A stretch of DNA of 10,239 nucleotides from Phoronis pallida (taxonomy: Eukaryota > Phoronida > Phoronidae): contig JAOXYC010247901.1 of assembly GCA_028565715.1 (NCBI GenBank), positions 1 to 10,239 on the forward strand, in the 5' to 3' direction. The notes beneath the pieces are model-generated. The model did not search any database. It worked only from the letters and a program-made list of their open reading frames with translations, and had not been told where the DNA came from. Made by a program: the position numbers and the translations under genes. Shown in pieces: positions 6,701-10,239 of this stretch (its first letter is position 1; every line of letters begins with the position of its first letter).

Positions 6701-7340
6701 TTTTGTATCTTTGAGATAAAAGATAATTTCAAATGCTTGCAAATATTTCCAATTTGTGCTGTTTTAAGAACCATCATGATAATGCCATTTGTCAGCTTGT
6801 TGGAATTCATAGTCTTTATTGGCAAGCCTAGATTCTTATCTTGTTAAAAAATTATCCTTGAAAATTGGAGGCTGATTGTGTGGTTCGAATTTCTCGGCTA
6901 ATTATAATATTTTTTTCTATTGCGAAAATGTGTTTGAAAAATGTGGATCTTTAAGTTTTGGCATTTATGCCCAATTCTTTCAATTATTTTTGTCATTTTC
7001 TATTCTCATTGAGAAAGAAATTGAATGCACACAGTCAGTGTTCAATTCTTACTGTCCAACACATTTGATATTAATTGTAATGTTATGTAACACTTGATTT
7101 ATCCATTTTCAGTTGTCTGAAAAAGAGCAGGAAATCATTCGTATCCGTGCTCACGTTCACACACTACAAAAAGACCTTGACCAACTTGAACATGTCAAGG
7201 AGGCGGAAATGAGGGTTCAAACAAAGAAATGGGATGACCTCACAAAGATGGCGGACAGTATGAGGAGTATGTCTCGGAGCATGACACGCTCAGGAAGTCC
7301 ACCGAGAAGTGCAAGAAGTGGACGCGTTCTCTATGATTGA
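691..7340 (+). CDS. Nine-exon coiled-coil protein gene, 5'-incomplete (475 codons seen)
   Basis: Joining 691-757, 1085-1274, 1629-1743, 2417-2601, 3597-3752, 5040-5201, 6021-6179, 6488-6655 and 7113-7340 gives one open frame of 475 residues, numbered here from the first whole codon at 693. Every junction is AG/GT and the phases fit without adjustment. Residues 1-36 are rich in Ser, Arg and Gly. Residues of about 40-440 are almost wholly charged heptad-type helix with very few prolines and one Cys, typical of a long parallel coiled coil. Residues of about 445-475 are again Ser/Arg/Met-rich and basic, ending in VLYD. There are no membrane segments, catalytic motifs or zinc-binding clusters. Family knowledge: such proteins are usually scaffolds of cytoskeleton, cilia or centrosomes. 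Applying that here is inference, and I cannot name an orthologue. The N-terminal exons lie before the window. The exon structure is far surer than the function. Confidence 0.88.
758..1084 (+). other. Intron 1 (327 nt)
   Basis: The donor is GTATGT and the acceptor is TTATTCTACAG. It holds a short perfect-stem palindrome, CTTCTG-TG-CAGAAG, near 1023-1036. The ten-mer gacttctgtg occurs at 1020 and again about 40 bp later. No coding potential is seen. Confidence 0.7.
1085..1274 (+). CDS. Exon 2: end of Ser/Arg-rich segment and start of the coiled coil
   Basis: The 190-nt exon encodes residues 22-85: one base to complete Arg22, then 63 codons. It opens with RSLSRSGSREDLSG, which has several basic-Ser kinase-like sites. 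It then changes sharply into helix at DYIKNLQQQIYFLELEA. Here hydrophobic residues fall at heptad a/d spacing (I42, L45, I49, L52, A56, L59). The later part contains ELHPRMSAEAERML, whose lone proline probably marks a break between helical segments. The acceptor is TCTACAG|G and the donor CGG|GTAAGC is strong. Dense charge and clear heptads make this a confident exon. The conserved-looking block after DYIKNL would be the best query for finding orthologues. Confidence 0.92.
1275..1628 (+). other. Intron 2 (354 nt)
   Basis: The donor GTAAGC is close to consensus. The acceptor TTTTTGTTTAG is preceded by a T-rich tract from about 1602. The intron is AT-rich and I see no repeat or RNA gene in it. 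Confidence 0.75.
1629..1743 (+). CDS. Exon 3: coiled coil
   Basis: The 115-nt exon encodes residues 86-123 plus the first base of Leu124. It reads SLQNEVDGLTLENHRKEA and onward, finishing in an acidic EEE. Leucines and valines (L87, V91, L94, L96) sit among Glu, Lys and Asn, as expected for coiled coil that continues directly from exon 2. The acceptor is TTGTTTAG and the donor is AAT|GTAAGG. The phase-1 end is matched exactly by the two-base start of exon 4. Its upstream neighbour ends in SKLR, so the helix is uninterrupted across the junction. Confidence 0.9.
1744..2416 (+). other. Intron 3 (673 nt)
   Basis: The donor is GTAAGG and the acceptor is TTCTATCTTACAG. Positions 1849-1885 closely resemble 2677-2713 in intron 4, sharing the core ttatgattcat and ggtagat. 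This may be a shared old repeat. A 78-codon open frame on the minus strand at 1995-2231 has no coding character. Confidence 0.7.
1849..1885 (+). repeat. 37-bp dispersed repeat, copy A (intron 3)
   Basis: It aligns base for base without gaps to 2677-2713, with roughly seven mismatches. The shared core is attatgattcat followed by ggtagat and tcaa. Copies in two neighbouring introns suggest the remains of the same interspersed element. The family is not identified. Confidence 0.5.
2417..2601 (+). CDS. Exon 4: coiled coil
   Basis: The 185-nt exon encodes Leu124 (completed) and residues 125-185. It begins ANNREKRLLMDEIIQLKK and ends MENKAQLLRSQ. It is strongly helical, with I/L at heptad spacing (L132, I138, L141) and abundant Lys, Glu, Arg and Asp. 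The acceptor is ATCTTACAG and the donor is CAG|GTATTA. It ends in phase 0, and from here every exon boundary is phase 0. A GTG in its first bases could be mistaken for a start, but the phase join to exon 3 shows this is an internal exon. Confidence 0.92.
2677..2713 (+). repeat. 37-bp dispersed repeat, copy B (intron 4)
   Basis: This is the second copy of the motif at 1849-1885, in the same orientation. Its flanks do not obviously align with those of copy A, so only this segment is claimed. Confidence 0.5.
2932..3122. repeat. GC-rich inverted array of a 12-bp core motif
   Basis: The core ACCGGGTACGCG occurs at 2946, 2966 and 2996 on the plus strand. Its reverse complement (CGCGTACCCGGT with variants) occurs at 3048, 3068, 3090 and 3111. 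The reverse copies are spaced 20-22 bp apart, like a minisatellite with a roughly 21-bp unit. The outer 60 bases, 2932-2991, pair with 3034-3094 with only a few mismatches around a 42-base spacer, so the whole forms a long hairpin. It is CpG-rich and stands out sharply from the AT-rich intron. It could be a short foldback element or an inverted minisatellite. No target duplication is evident. Confidence 0.85.
3501..3518. repeat. Short palindrome
   Basis: TTTCCTCA and TGAGGAAA flank a two-base AC centre, forming an 8-bp perfect stem. It lies about 45 bp from the tRNA-derived relic and may be part of that element's body. Confidence 0.5.
3544..3570 (-). mobile_element. Fragment of a tRNA-derived SINE (T-arm / B box)
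   Basis: Read on the minus strand, 3549-3565 is a perfect tRNA T arm: a 5-bp stem CTGGG/CCCAG with the seven-base loop TTCGAGC, matching the RNA polymerase III B box GGTTCGANNCC. No anticodon arm or A box can be found on its 5' side, so this is a truncated tRNA-derived retroelement and not a tRNA. Its body probably continues toward 3480, but the far limit is unclear. It ends only about 30 bases before exon 5. Confidence 0.6.
3597..3752 (+). CDS. Exon 5: coiled coil, weak splice donor
   Basis: The 156-nt, phase 0-0 exon encodes residues 186-237. It begins LDQKIEQHNLTTAALEDK and ends HERTVAELK. Its helical, charged sequence continues the coil from exon 4 (LLRSQ) into exon 6 (DEVRQLRAK). The acceptor is preceded by a T-rich tract. 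The donor AAG|GTTTTTTG fits consensus only at the exon end and GT, and is followed by a run of T. An alternative in-frame donor, ACA|GTAGCA at about 3734-3737, would shorten the exon by a few codons. Skipping the exon would remove 52 residues without changing frame. Confidence 0.85.
3820..4041 (+). repeat. Left terminal inverted repeat of the intron 5 MITE
   Basis: It begins at the base after the TA duplication and ends with ccatttgaaatacatgtaaac. Weaker complementarity continues slightly inward (agccaaaagttg versus caaacttttcagc). Confidence 0.85.
4439..4662 (-). repeat. Right terminal inverted repeat of the intron 5 MITE
   Basis: This is the reverse-complement partner of 3820-4041, ending gggacactctg immediately before the TA at 4663-4664. 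Small indels and substitutions distinguish the arms. The best-preserved stretch covers the shared aatgcttatcaaagttgc. Confidence 0.85.
5040..5201 (+). CDS. Exon 6: coiled coil
   Basis: The 162-nt, phase 0-0 exon encodes residues 238-291, starting DEVRQLRAKVKEYEVRAD and ending SNDLSKTLDR. It is rich in Arg, Asp, Glu and Ala with regularly spaced Leu and Val. The acceptor TTCTGCAG is good and the donor AGG|GTAAAT is adequate. An ATG twelve bases before the exon is intronic and in frame by chance. Its C-terminal part, from DDNAHL, resembles the end of exon 8, which starts DDNAQL. This points to an internal repeat of the coil. Confidence 0.92.
5234..5553. mobile_element. 320-bp foldback element (MITE-like), unrelated to the intron 5 element
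   Basis: The left end CAAGGGTGCCAGAGAATCCC is the reverse complement of the right end. Arms of about 92 bp, 5234-5326 and 5462-5553, match with a few small differences, including a stretch reading aattggttattccctctcac. The flanks show TA on both sides (5232-5233, 5554-5555), or possibly a longer duplication, TAATA (5229-5233 and 5554-5558). There is no transposase. The 135-bp centre contains degenerate copies of an attcc-tctcac motif and a 32-bp tandem duplication. The termini do not resemble those of the intron 5 element. Confidence 0.85.
5397..5460 (+). repeat. 32-bp tandem duplication inside the foldback element
   Basis: Positions 5397-5428 and 5429-5460 are identical except for one base (aaacgac versus aaaggac). 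Each unit begins caccagagacaacaaa and ends cttcagtacagta. The near-identity suggests the duplication is younger than the divergence of the element's arms. Confidence 0.9.
5637..5702 (+). mobile_element. tRNA-like sequence, probably the head of a tRNA-derived SINE
   Basis: The A box region TAGTCTAGTGGTA and the B box GGTTCGTTTCC are both present. The 66 bases fold as a short cloverleaf: acceptor TCTGTA/TGCAGA (6 pairs with one G-T), a 3-bp D stem TCT/AGA, anticodon stem CCGC/GCGG, and T stem CCGGG/CCTGG around TTCGTTT. The region around GCGGGAGACCCGGGTTCG resembles Asp/Gly-type tRNAs. The anticodon loop lacks the usual T33 (loop TGGGCAA), the unit is short, and the B-box A is changed to T. A functional tRNA gene is therefore unlikely, and a SINE head or tRNA pseudogene is more plausible. 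Confidence 0.6.
6021..6179 (+). CDS. Exon 7: coiled coil
   Basis: The 159-nt, phase 0-0 exon encodes residues 292-344, beginning ERDVRESVEQRRSQLATD and ending ERCRQYMDK. It is highly charged and helical and contains the only Cys seen in the protein. The acceptor ATTATTTCAG is strong. The donor AAG|GTTGGA is weak after the GT. The high density of Arg and Glu in i/i+4 positions favours salt-bridged coiled coil. Helix runs on from exon 6 (TLDR) and into exon 8 (LAQTES) without a break. Confidence 0.9.
6180..6487 (+). other. Intron 7 (308 nt)
   Basis: The donor is GTTGGA and the acceptor is CGCCTTCTTCAG. It is AT-rich, and no repeat or RNA gene is recognised. Confidence 0.7.
6488..6655 (+). CDS. 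Exon 8: coiled coil
   Basis: The 168-nt, phase 0-0 exon encodes residues 345-400, beginning LAQTESVAASTELTATTT and ending HTADLQKK. The first third is unusually rich in Thr, Ser and Ala for a coiled coil and may be a looser helix. The rest is charged with Leu at heptad spacing. The acceptor is CTTCTTCAG and the donor is AAG|GTATAA. Its last 24 residues, from DDNAQL into the next exon's Leu, align without gaps to the end of exon 6. Confidence 0.9.
6656..7112 (+). other. Intron 8 (457 nt)
   Basis: The donor is GTATAA and the acceptor is TTATCCATTTTCAG. It is AT-rich. Small open frames on both strands (for example 6662-6847, 6876-7097) show no coding character. No repeat is recognised. Confidence 0.75.
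7113..7340 (+). CDS. Exon 9: final coil and basic Ser/Arg-rich C terminus, with stop codon
   Basis: This last coding exon encodes residues 401-475 and a TGA at 7338-7340. It opens with LSEKEQEIIRIRAHVH, which has classic a/d positions (I408, I411, V415, L418, L422, L425). The coil fades after the single Trp in KKWDDL. The final 30 residues or so become Met/Ser/Arg-rich and then GSPPRSARSGRVLYD. These include TRSGSPP and SPPR, Ser-Pro and basic-Ser sites that could be phosphorylated. The RSGS motif is shared with the segment before the coil in exon 2. No localisation signal is certain. Confidence 0.93.
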   Translation: MSEKEQEIIRIRAHVHTLQKDLDQLEHVKEAEMRVQTKKWDDLTKMADSMRSMSRSMTRSGSPPRSARSGRVLYD

Positions 7341-7447
7341 TGAATTGATTTTTAGCCAAAATTATTTGTTTTTTACATTTTTAAAGGAAGATTGTTATTC
7401 CTTGCCATCATTCCATGTTTTACTGTAACCCATTAGATTGAATAGTC

Positions 7448-7506
7448 AGGCAAGTTAGCTCAGCATTGTTTTTGTGTGTTACGGTTGTGAGTTGGAACCC
7501 CGCACT
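7448..7506 (+). mobile_element. Degenerate tRNA-derived SINE in the 3' UTR
   Basis: TTAGCTCAGCATTG at 7455-7468 resembles a tRNA A box. GAGTTGGAACCCCG at about 7489-7502 resembles a B box (GGTTCGAACCCC) with mutations. The spacing between the two fits a tRNA-derived promoter. The following sequence to about 7576, including ctaggaatgggtatcc, may be the SINE body, but its limit is uncertain. Confidence 0.5.
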
Positions 7507-7907
7507 TAGTAGGCTTTTATCATTTTTTACCATGACTCCAGTCAACACAGCTAGGAATGGGTATCCACTTGACTGCTTAGGTTACAAAAATCTTGCATAT
7601 TTAGTTACAGTCCTTTAGCAAGTATTTTACTGTAGAAGATATACTTCATCTAATCTAACATTAGCATTTTTGCAGTACGTACAAGAAATTTTATGTTTTA
7701 GCGATTTATTTTATTCTTGGAAATTCTTGTATTTTTATGCCAGTCGTTTTTGTAGAGTCTATACATATTGTCACCTTTGACCTTTTATCGGGCAGAATGT
7801 GTTTTTATATTTTACATTGATTGACACAGTTGACATTCCATTGGCTTTGTAGTTAATTTTAATGAATGAATCATGCAGGGTTTAGAGTGAAGTTTTGAAT
7901 ATTTACT

Positions 7908-7913
7908 ATTAAA
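7908..7913 (+). terminator. Possible alternative poly(A) signal ATTAAA
   Basis: This is the commonest variant hexamer, followed by T-rich sequence. If used it would give a 3' UTR about 320 nt shorter. It is weak evidence in such AT-rich sequence. Confidence 0.25.
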
Positions 7914-8230
7914 AAAGTTTTCATTGTCAATTTATTTATTTTTCTTGTCAAATTGTGTTTATTCACAAATGTGTGTTTTAAACTTAAAAGTGTATTTCCA
8001 AAGAAGTGTTCAGAGAGATCAATGTAGAGAGACCTGCTCGAAATAATTATTCTTGTATTTTGTTAGTTGCTTATAAGTGTCAATACTATGCAATGCATGT
8101 TCTGCAGTTATTTATTCACCTTTGATATTTGCCATTATTTGGGGTTTTGTGTATTTTTTTCAAGGATATTTTAAGAAATCTTTAAAGTATCAACATTCCT
8201 TGTATTGAAGCAAAGTCGTTATTAGAAACA

Positions 8231-8236
8231 AATAAA
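8231..8236 (+). terminator. Poly(A) signal AATAAA
   Basis: This canonical hexamer lies about 890 nt after the stop codon, with TG- and T-rich sequence (ttgatgg, attattttta) at the expected distance downstream. It is the best candidate for the gene's 3' end. Confidence 0.65.
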
Positions 8237-8268
8237 GTTTACATTATATATTGATGGCAATTATTTTT

Positions 8269-8299
8269 ATGCACCCACATACGTAATACGTGGGTGCAT
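8269..8299. repeat. Hairpin, 10-bp perfect stem
   Basis: ATGCACCCAC at 8269-8278 pairs perfectly with GTGGGTGCAT at 8290-8299 around an 11-base loop that itself contains ACGTAATAC. It stands about 30 nt past the poly(A) signal and just before a block of direct repeats. It could therefore be the end of a repeat element, or structure near the transcript end. Confidence 0.75.
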
Positions 8300-8363
8300 T
8301 ATGCGATATGATGTGTTGGTGTCAACAGCTTCACCTCTTTAATTATTTGAGAACTCTTTGAGA

Positions 8364-8752
8364 GATTTAACGAAACTTTGTATTCTTGTTCTTGGCGTCA
8401 ACTGTGCGGTTTCTTTCAATTCTGGTTGTGCATTCTGTTAACAGTTGTGCCCCAAGATGGGATTATAGTTCCACCCTACTGATCTTGTTGTGGGTTCATT
8501 ATCTTAAGTACGAATTTGAACGAAACTTTGTTTACTTGTTTTTGGCATGAAAAAATCTGGCGCATTCTGTTAACAGTTGTGCCCCATGGTGAGATTAAAG
8601 TTATTGCCTATTGATTTTGTTGGGAGTTGCATATTTGAACAGGCTACAACTAATTTTGACAACACCTTTGCTTTCGAATTCGGGCACGTTTCAACAACAT
8701 ATAAATGGATTTTAGTTCTGCCAAAATGATCTTTTTGTGGGTTTTTAAACTC
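8364..8752 (+). repeat. Three degenerate tandem direct repeats of ~120-150 bp
   Basis: Copy 1 (about 8364-8510) and copy 2 (about 8511-8631) share AACGAAACTTTG at 8369 and 8519, and the identical run cattctgttaacagttgtgc at 8431 and 8563. The offset falls from 150 to 132 bp, which implies an 18-bp indel. Copy 3 (about 8632-8752) is more diverged but keeps the order. Its ggattttagttctgcc...tgatctttttgtggg parallels ggattatagttccacc...tgatcttgttgtggg of copy 1. It is probably part of an unclassified interspersed repeat that may start at the hairpin at 8269. Confidence 0.7.
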
Positions 8753-9539
8753 CTGTCATCAATATTAAACTTAAACCAACAAATACTTCAACATTCATCA
8801 ACGTTTTAATTTCATCAGTTCATTTCAAAGTTTTATTTTGTTTAGATTAATATAACTGGCTTTAATCACTGTAAGACAAGCAAGTAATGCCGTGGTCGCA
8901 TATCAATTGCGTTGCTTTTGTTTATTGTTCAGCCCAAAACCGAGATTCCAATGAATTGGCGATAGTGCACGATATTTTGAACCAAAAGTAGCAATTTCCC
9001 ACAATGATTTAACGTTCTTACAATTTTGGAACTTTATTGTAACGAAAGTGTTAATAGCTGGTCTTGATACAGTTCTACAAAATGTTTAGTTAACTTTCAA
9101 AACACTAAATAGAGTTGTTTTATGAGAAAAAAATGGGTCGAAAAACAGTCAGAGTAGAATTCAATGGTAATTTCTGACTATTTCTCACCAAAATCTACTG
9201 ATTTCTTAAGATTTTTAACTGCATTCGTTTGTCGACCTGTATTGAGAACCAAGATTTGTTTAATGGTTGGAAACGTGAGTAACATACATGTAGCGATTGA
9301 AAGTTTATTAAGTAAAAAGTTTTAGCAATATATTGTACATGGGCCTATTTTTTTAGTACCGCAATGTGGCGCAAGTTCGGCCTTTACGATAGCGCACCCT
9401 GCTGCATGATCCAAATATAGGCGCACCTTCGATATGTTTGAAAAATAAAGTAGTTGGAAAAAATATGAAAAAATGCTAATCAATGATGCACTTTCATGTA
9501 TTCGTTAAAGAAAAGTTTTTAATTAATTATAAAAAGAAA

Positions 9540-9800
9540 TGGTGCAATCTCATGCGTTTCTGACTTCATGTACAATTACATATAGGGGATGCAACGTTTC
9601 AAGGGGTGCATATCTCCAAGGAGTGAACAGTATCGGCGTTACTTATTTAAGGGGCCTGGTCCCTCTAGATCCCCCACTGAAGGTGTACCTATATCCAGAG
9701 GACCACAACCAGCAGGACAGTTCTACTCAAAGTACCCCGCGTTTAGACGCAAAATTGGGCCTAAGTTCCGCATTTAGGCCCACTCAACAATTAGGCGCAT
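9540..9800. other. GC-richer tract with two overlapping open frames, probably repeat-derived
   Basis: The tract is clearly less AT-rich than its surroundings. It carries G-run/C-run patches (aggggatgcaac, aaggggtgcat, ttaaggggcctgg, gatcccccac). Two plus-strand frames of 87 and 62 codons (9539-9802, 9589-9777) overlap through most of it. Both frames being open in parallel suggests low stop density from composition and not coding. Gly-, Pro- and Arg-rich translations match no family I know. A relic of a mobile element or a diverged exon of another gene cannot be excluded. Confidence 0.35.
9756..9782. repeat. Hairpin with 9-bp stem
   Basis: TGGGCCTAA at 9756-9764 is the exact complement of TTAGGCCCA at 9774-9782, with a nine-base loop. 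It lies at the end of the GC-richer tract and could mark an element end. Confidence 0.6.
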
Positions 9801-10239
9801 GAGCTCAATTGCAGGGCTATGATTGCGACAATAAACAAACACGTCAGTCTTAAATTATATCAGTTGGAGAAACCTGTCTCATTATACTTTTCACTTTGTA
9901 AAGTTTGAATTTTTAAGATGGCTTTTGGGACCTCCTTGAGCACTCGTTAACGATAGAATTTTAAAAGCGTAAAATTTTGATAGACTTTCTCGGAAGATAA
10001 AAAATCCGGATAACAATAACTTCATTGTTTCCTTTGAAATTTGACGAATTGAGTTTGTATTCGGATAAGACTGAGTTAAAGATACTGTCTCCTTGTTGGT
10101 GAGGATCTGGGTCAAAATTCAAATCAACTAGAAATTTTGTGTATGAGTCCTTTGATGAATACAATTAACCTGCATCTTAGTCAAAAAATTCAAAAAAATC
10201 GGGAAAAGGGTAAATTTGAGATCTTTGTATCCAAAAAAA

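Larger units (their letters stand above)
7341..8255 (+). other. 3' untranslated region
   Basis: Sequence from the stop codon to just past the best poly(A) signal is AT-rich with no open frame of note. It includes a degenerate tRNA-derived relic at 7448-7506. The exact cleavage position is not determined; 8255 is an estimate from typical spacing after AATAAA. Confidence 0.65.
8256..10239. other. Downstream intergenic sequence, no gene supported
   Basis: About 2 kb holds a hairpin at 8269-8299, three degenerate direct repeats at 8364-8752, and a GC-richer tract at 9540-9800. Between 8753 and 9539 and after 9800 I see only AT-rich sequence. Open frames here are under 90 codons. They overlap one another or have no protein-like pattern, and none continues through plausible splice sites. 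Confidence 0.6.

Noticed and set aside
9148-9182. Inverted repeat agtcag ... ctgact
   Set aside because: The stem is only about six base pairs with a loop of more than 20 bases, which is expected by chance in this much AT-rich sequence.
9891-10164. Two overlapping minus-strand open frames of 74 and 67 codons as a downstream gene
   Set aside because: They overlap each other in different frames in AT-rich sequence, with no splice-site support or protein-like pattern.

Overview
The window looks like animal nuclear DNA. One plus-strand gene is broken into short GT-AG exons separated by AT-rich introns of about 0.3-1.3 kb, and the introns and flanks carry tRNA-derived SINE relics and TA-flanked MITE-like foldback elements. 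There is no bacterial gene organisation. The base composition and mix of repeats would suit a marine invertebrate, perhaps a mollusc or another lophotrochozoan, but that is inference.

Positions 1-690 are upstream intron-like sequence. From 691 to 7340 I can join nine exons (691-757, 1085-1274, 1629-1743, 2417-2601, 3597-3752, 5040-5201, 6021-6179, 6488-6655, 7113-7340) into one continuous frame of 475 codons ending in TGA. The 5' end of the gene lies outside the window, because the first exon seen has no start codon and begins in mid-codon. The product is a long coiled-coil protein, with a Ser/Arg/Gly-rich stretch before the coil and another at its C terminus. I do not recognise the family. 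A structural, cytoskeletal or cilium/centrosome role is only a guess from the architecture. The 3' UTR runs from 7341 to just past an AATAAA at 8231.

The introns hold much of the structure. Intron 4 has a GC-rich array of a 12-bp core motif arranged as two inverted halves. Just upstream of exon 5 is a tRNA T-arm relic on the minus strand. Intron 5 has an 843-bp element with terminal inverted repeats of about 220 bp and TA target duplications (mariner-type MITE). Intron 6 has a second, unrelated 320-bp foldback element with an internal 32-bp tandem duplication, and also a 66-nt tRNA-like cloverleaf. Three successive introns therefore each encode a long RNA hairpin, and exon 5 is closely boxed in by repeats and has a poor splice donor.

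From 8240 to 10239 no gene is supported. This part holds a 10-bp-stem hairpin, a set of three degenerate 120-150 bp direct repeats, and a GC-richer tract of probable repeat origin. No defence system, virus, CRISPR array or other novel biochemical system is visible. The most interesting points are the unassigned coiled-coil gene and the hairpin elements around its middle exons.
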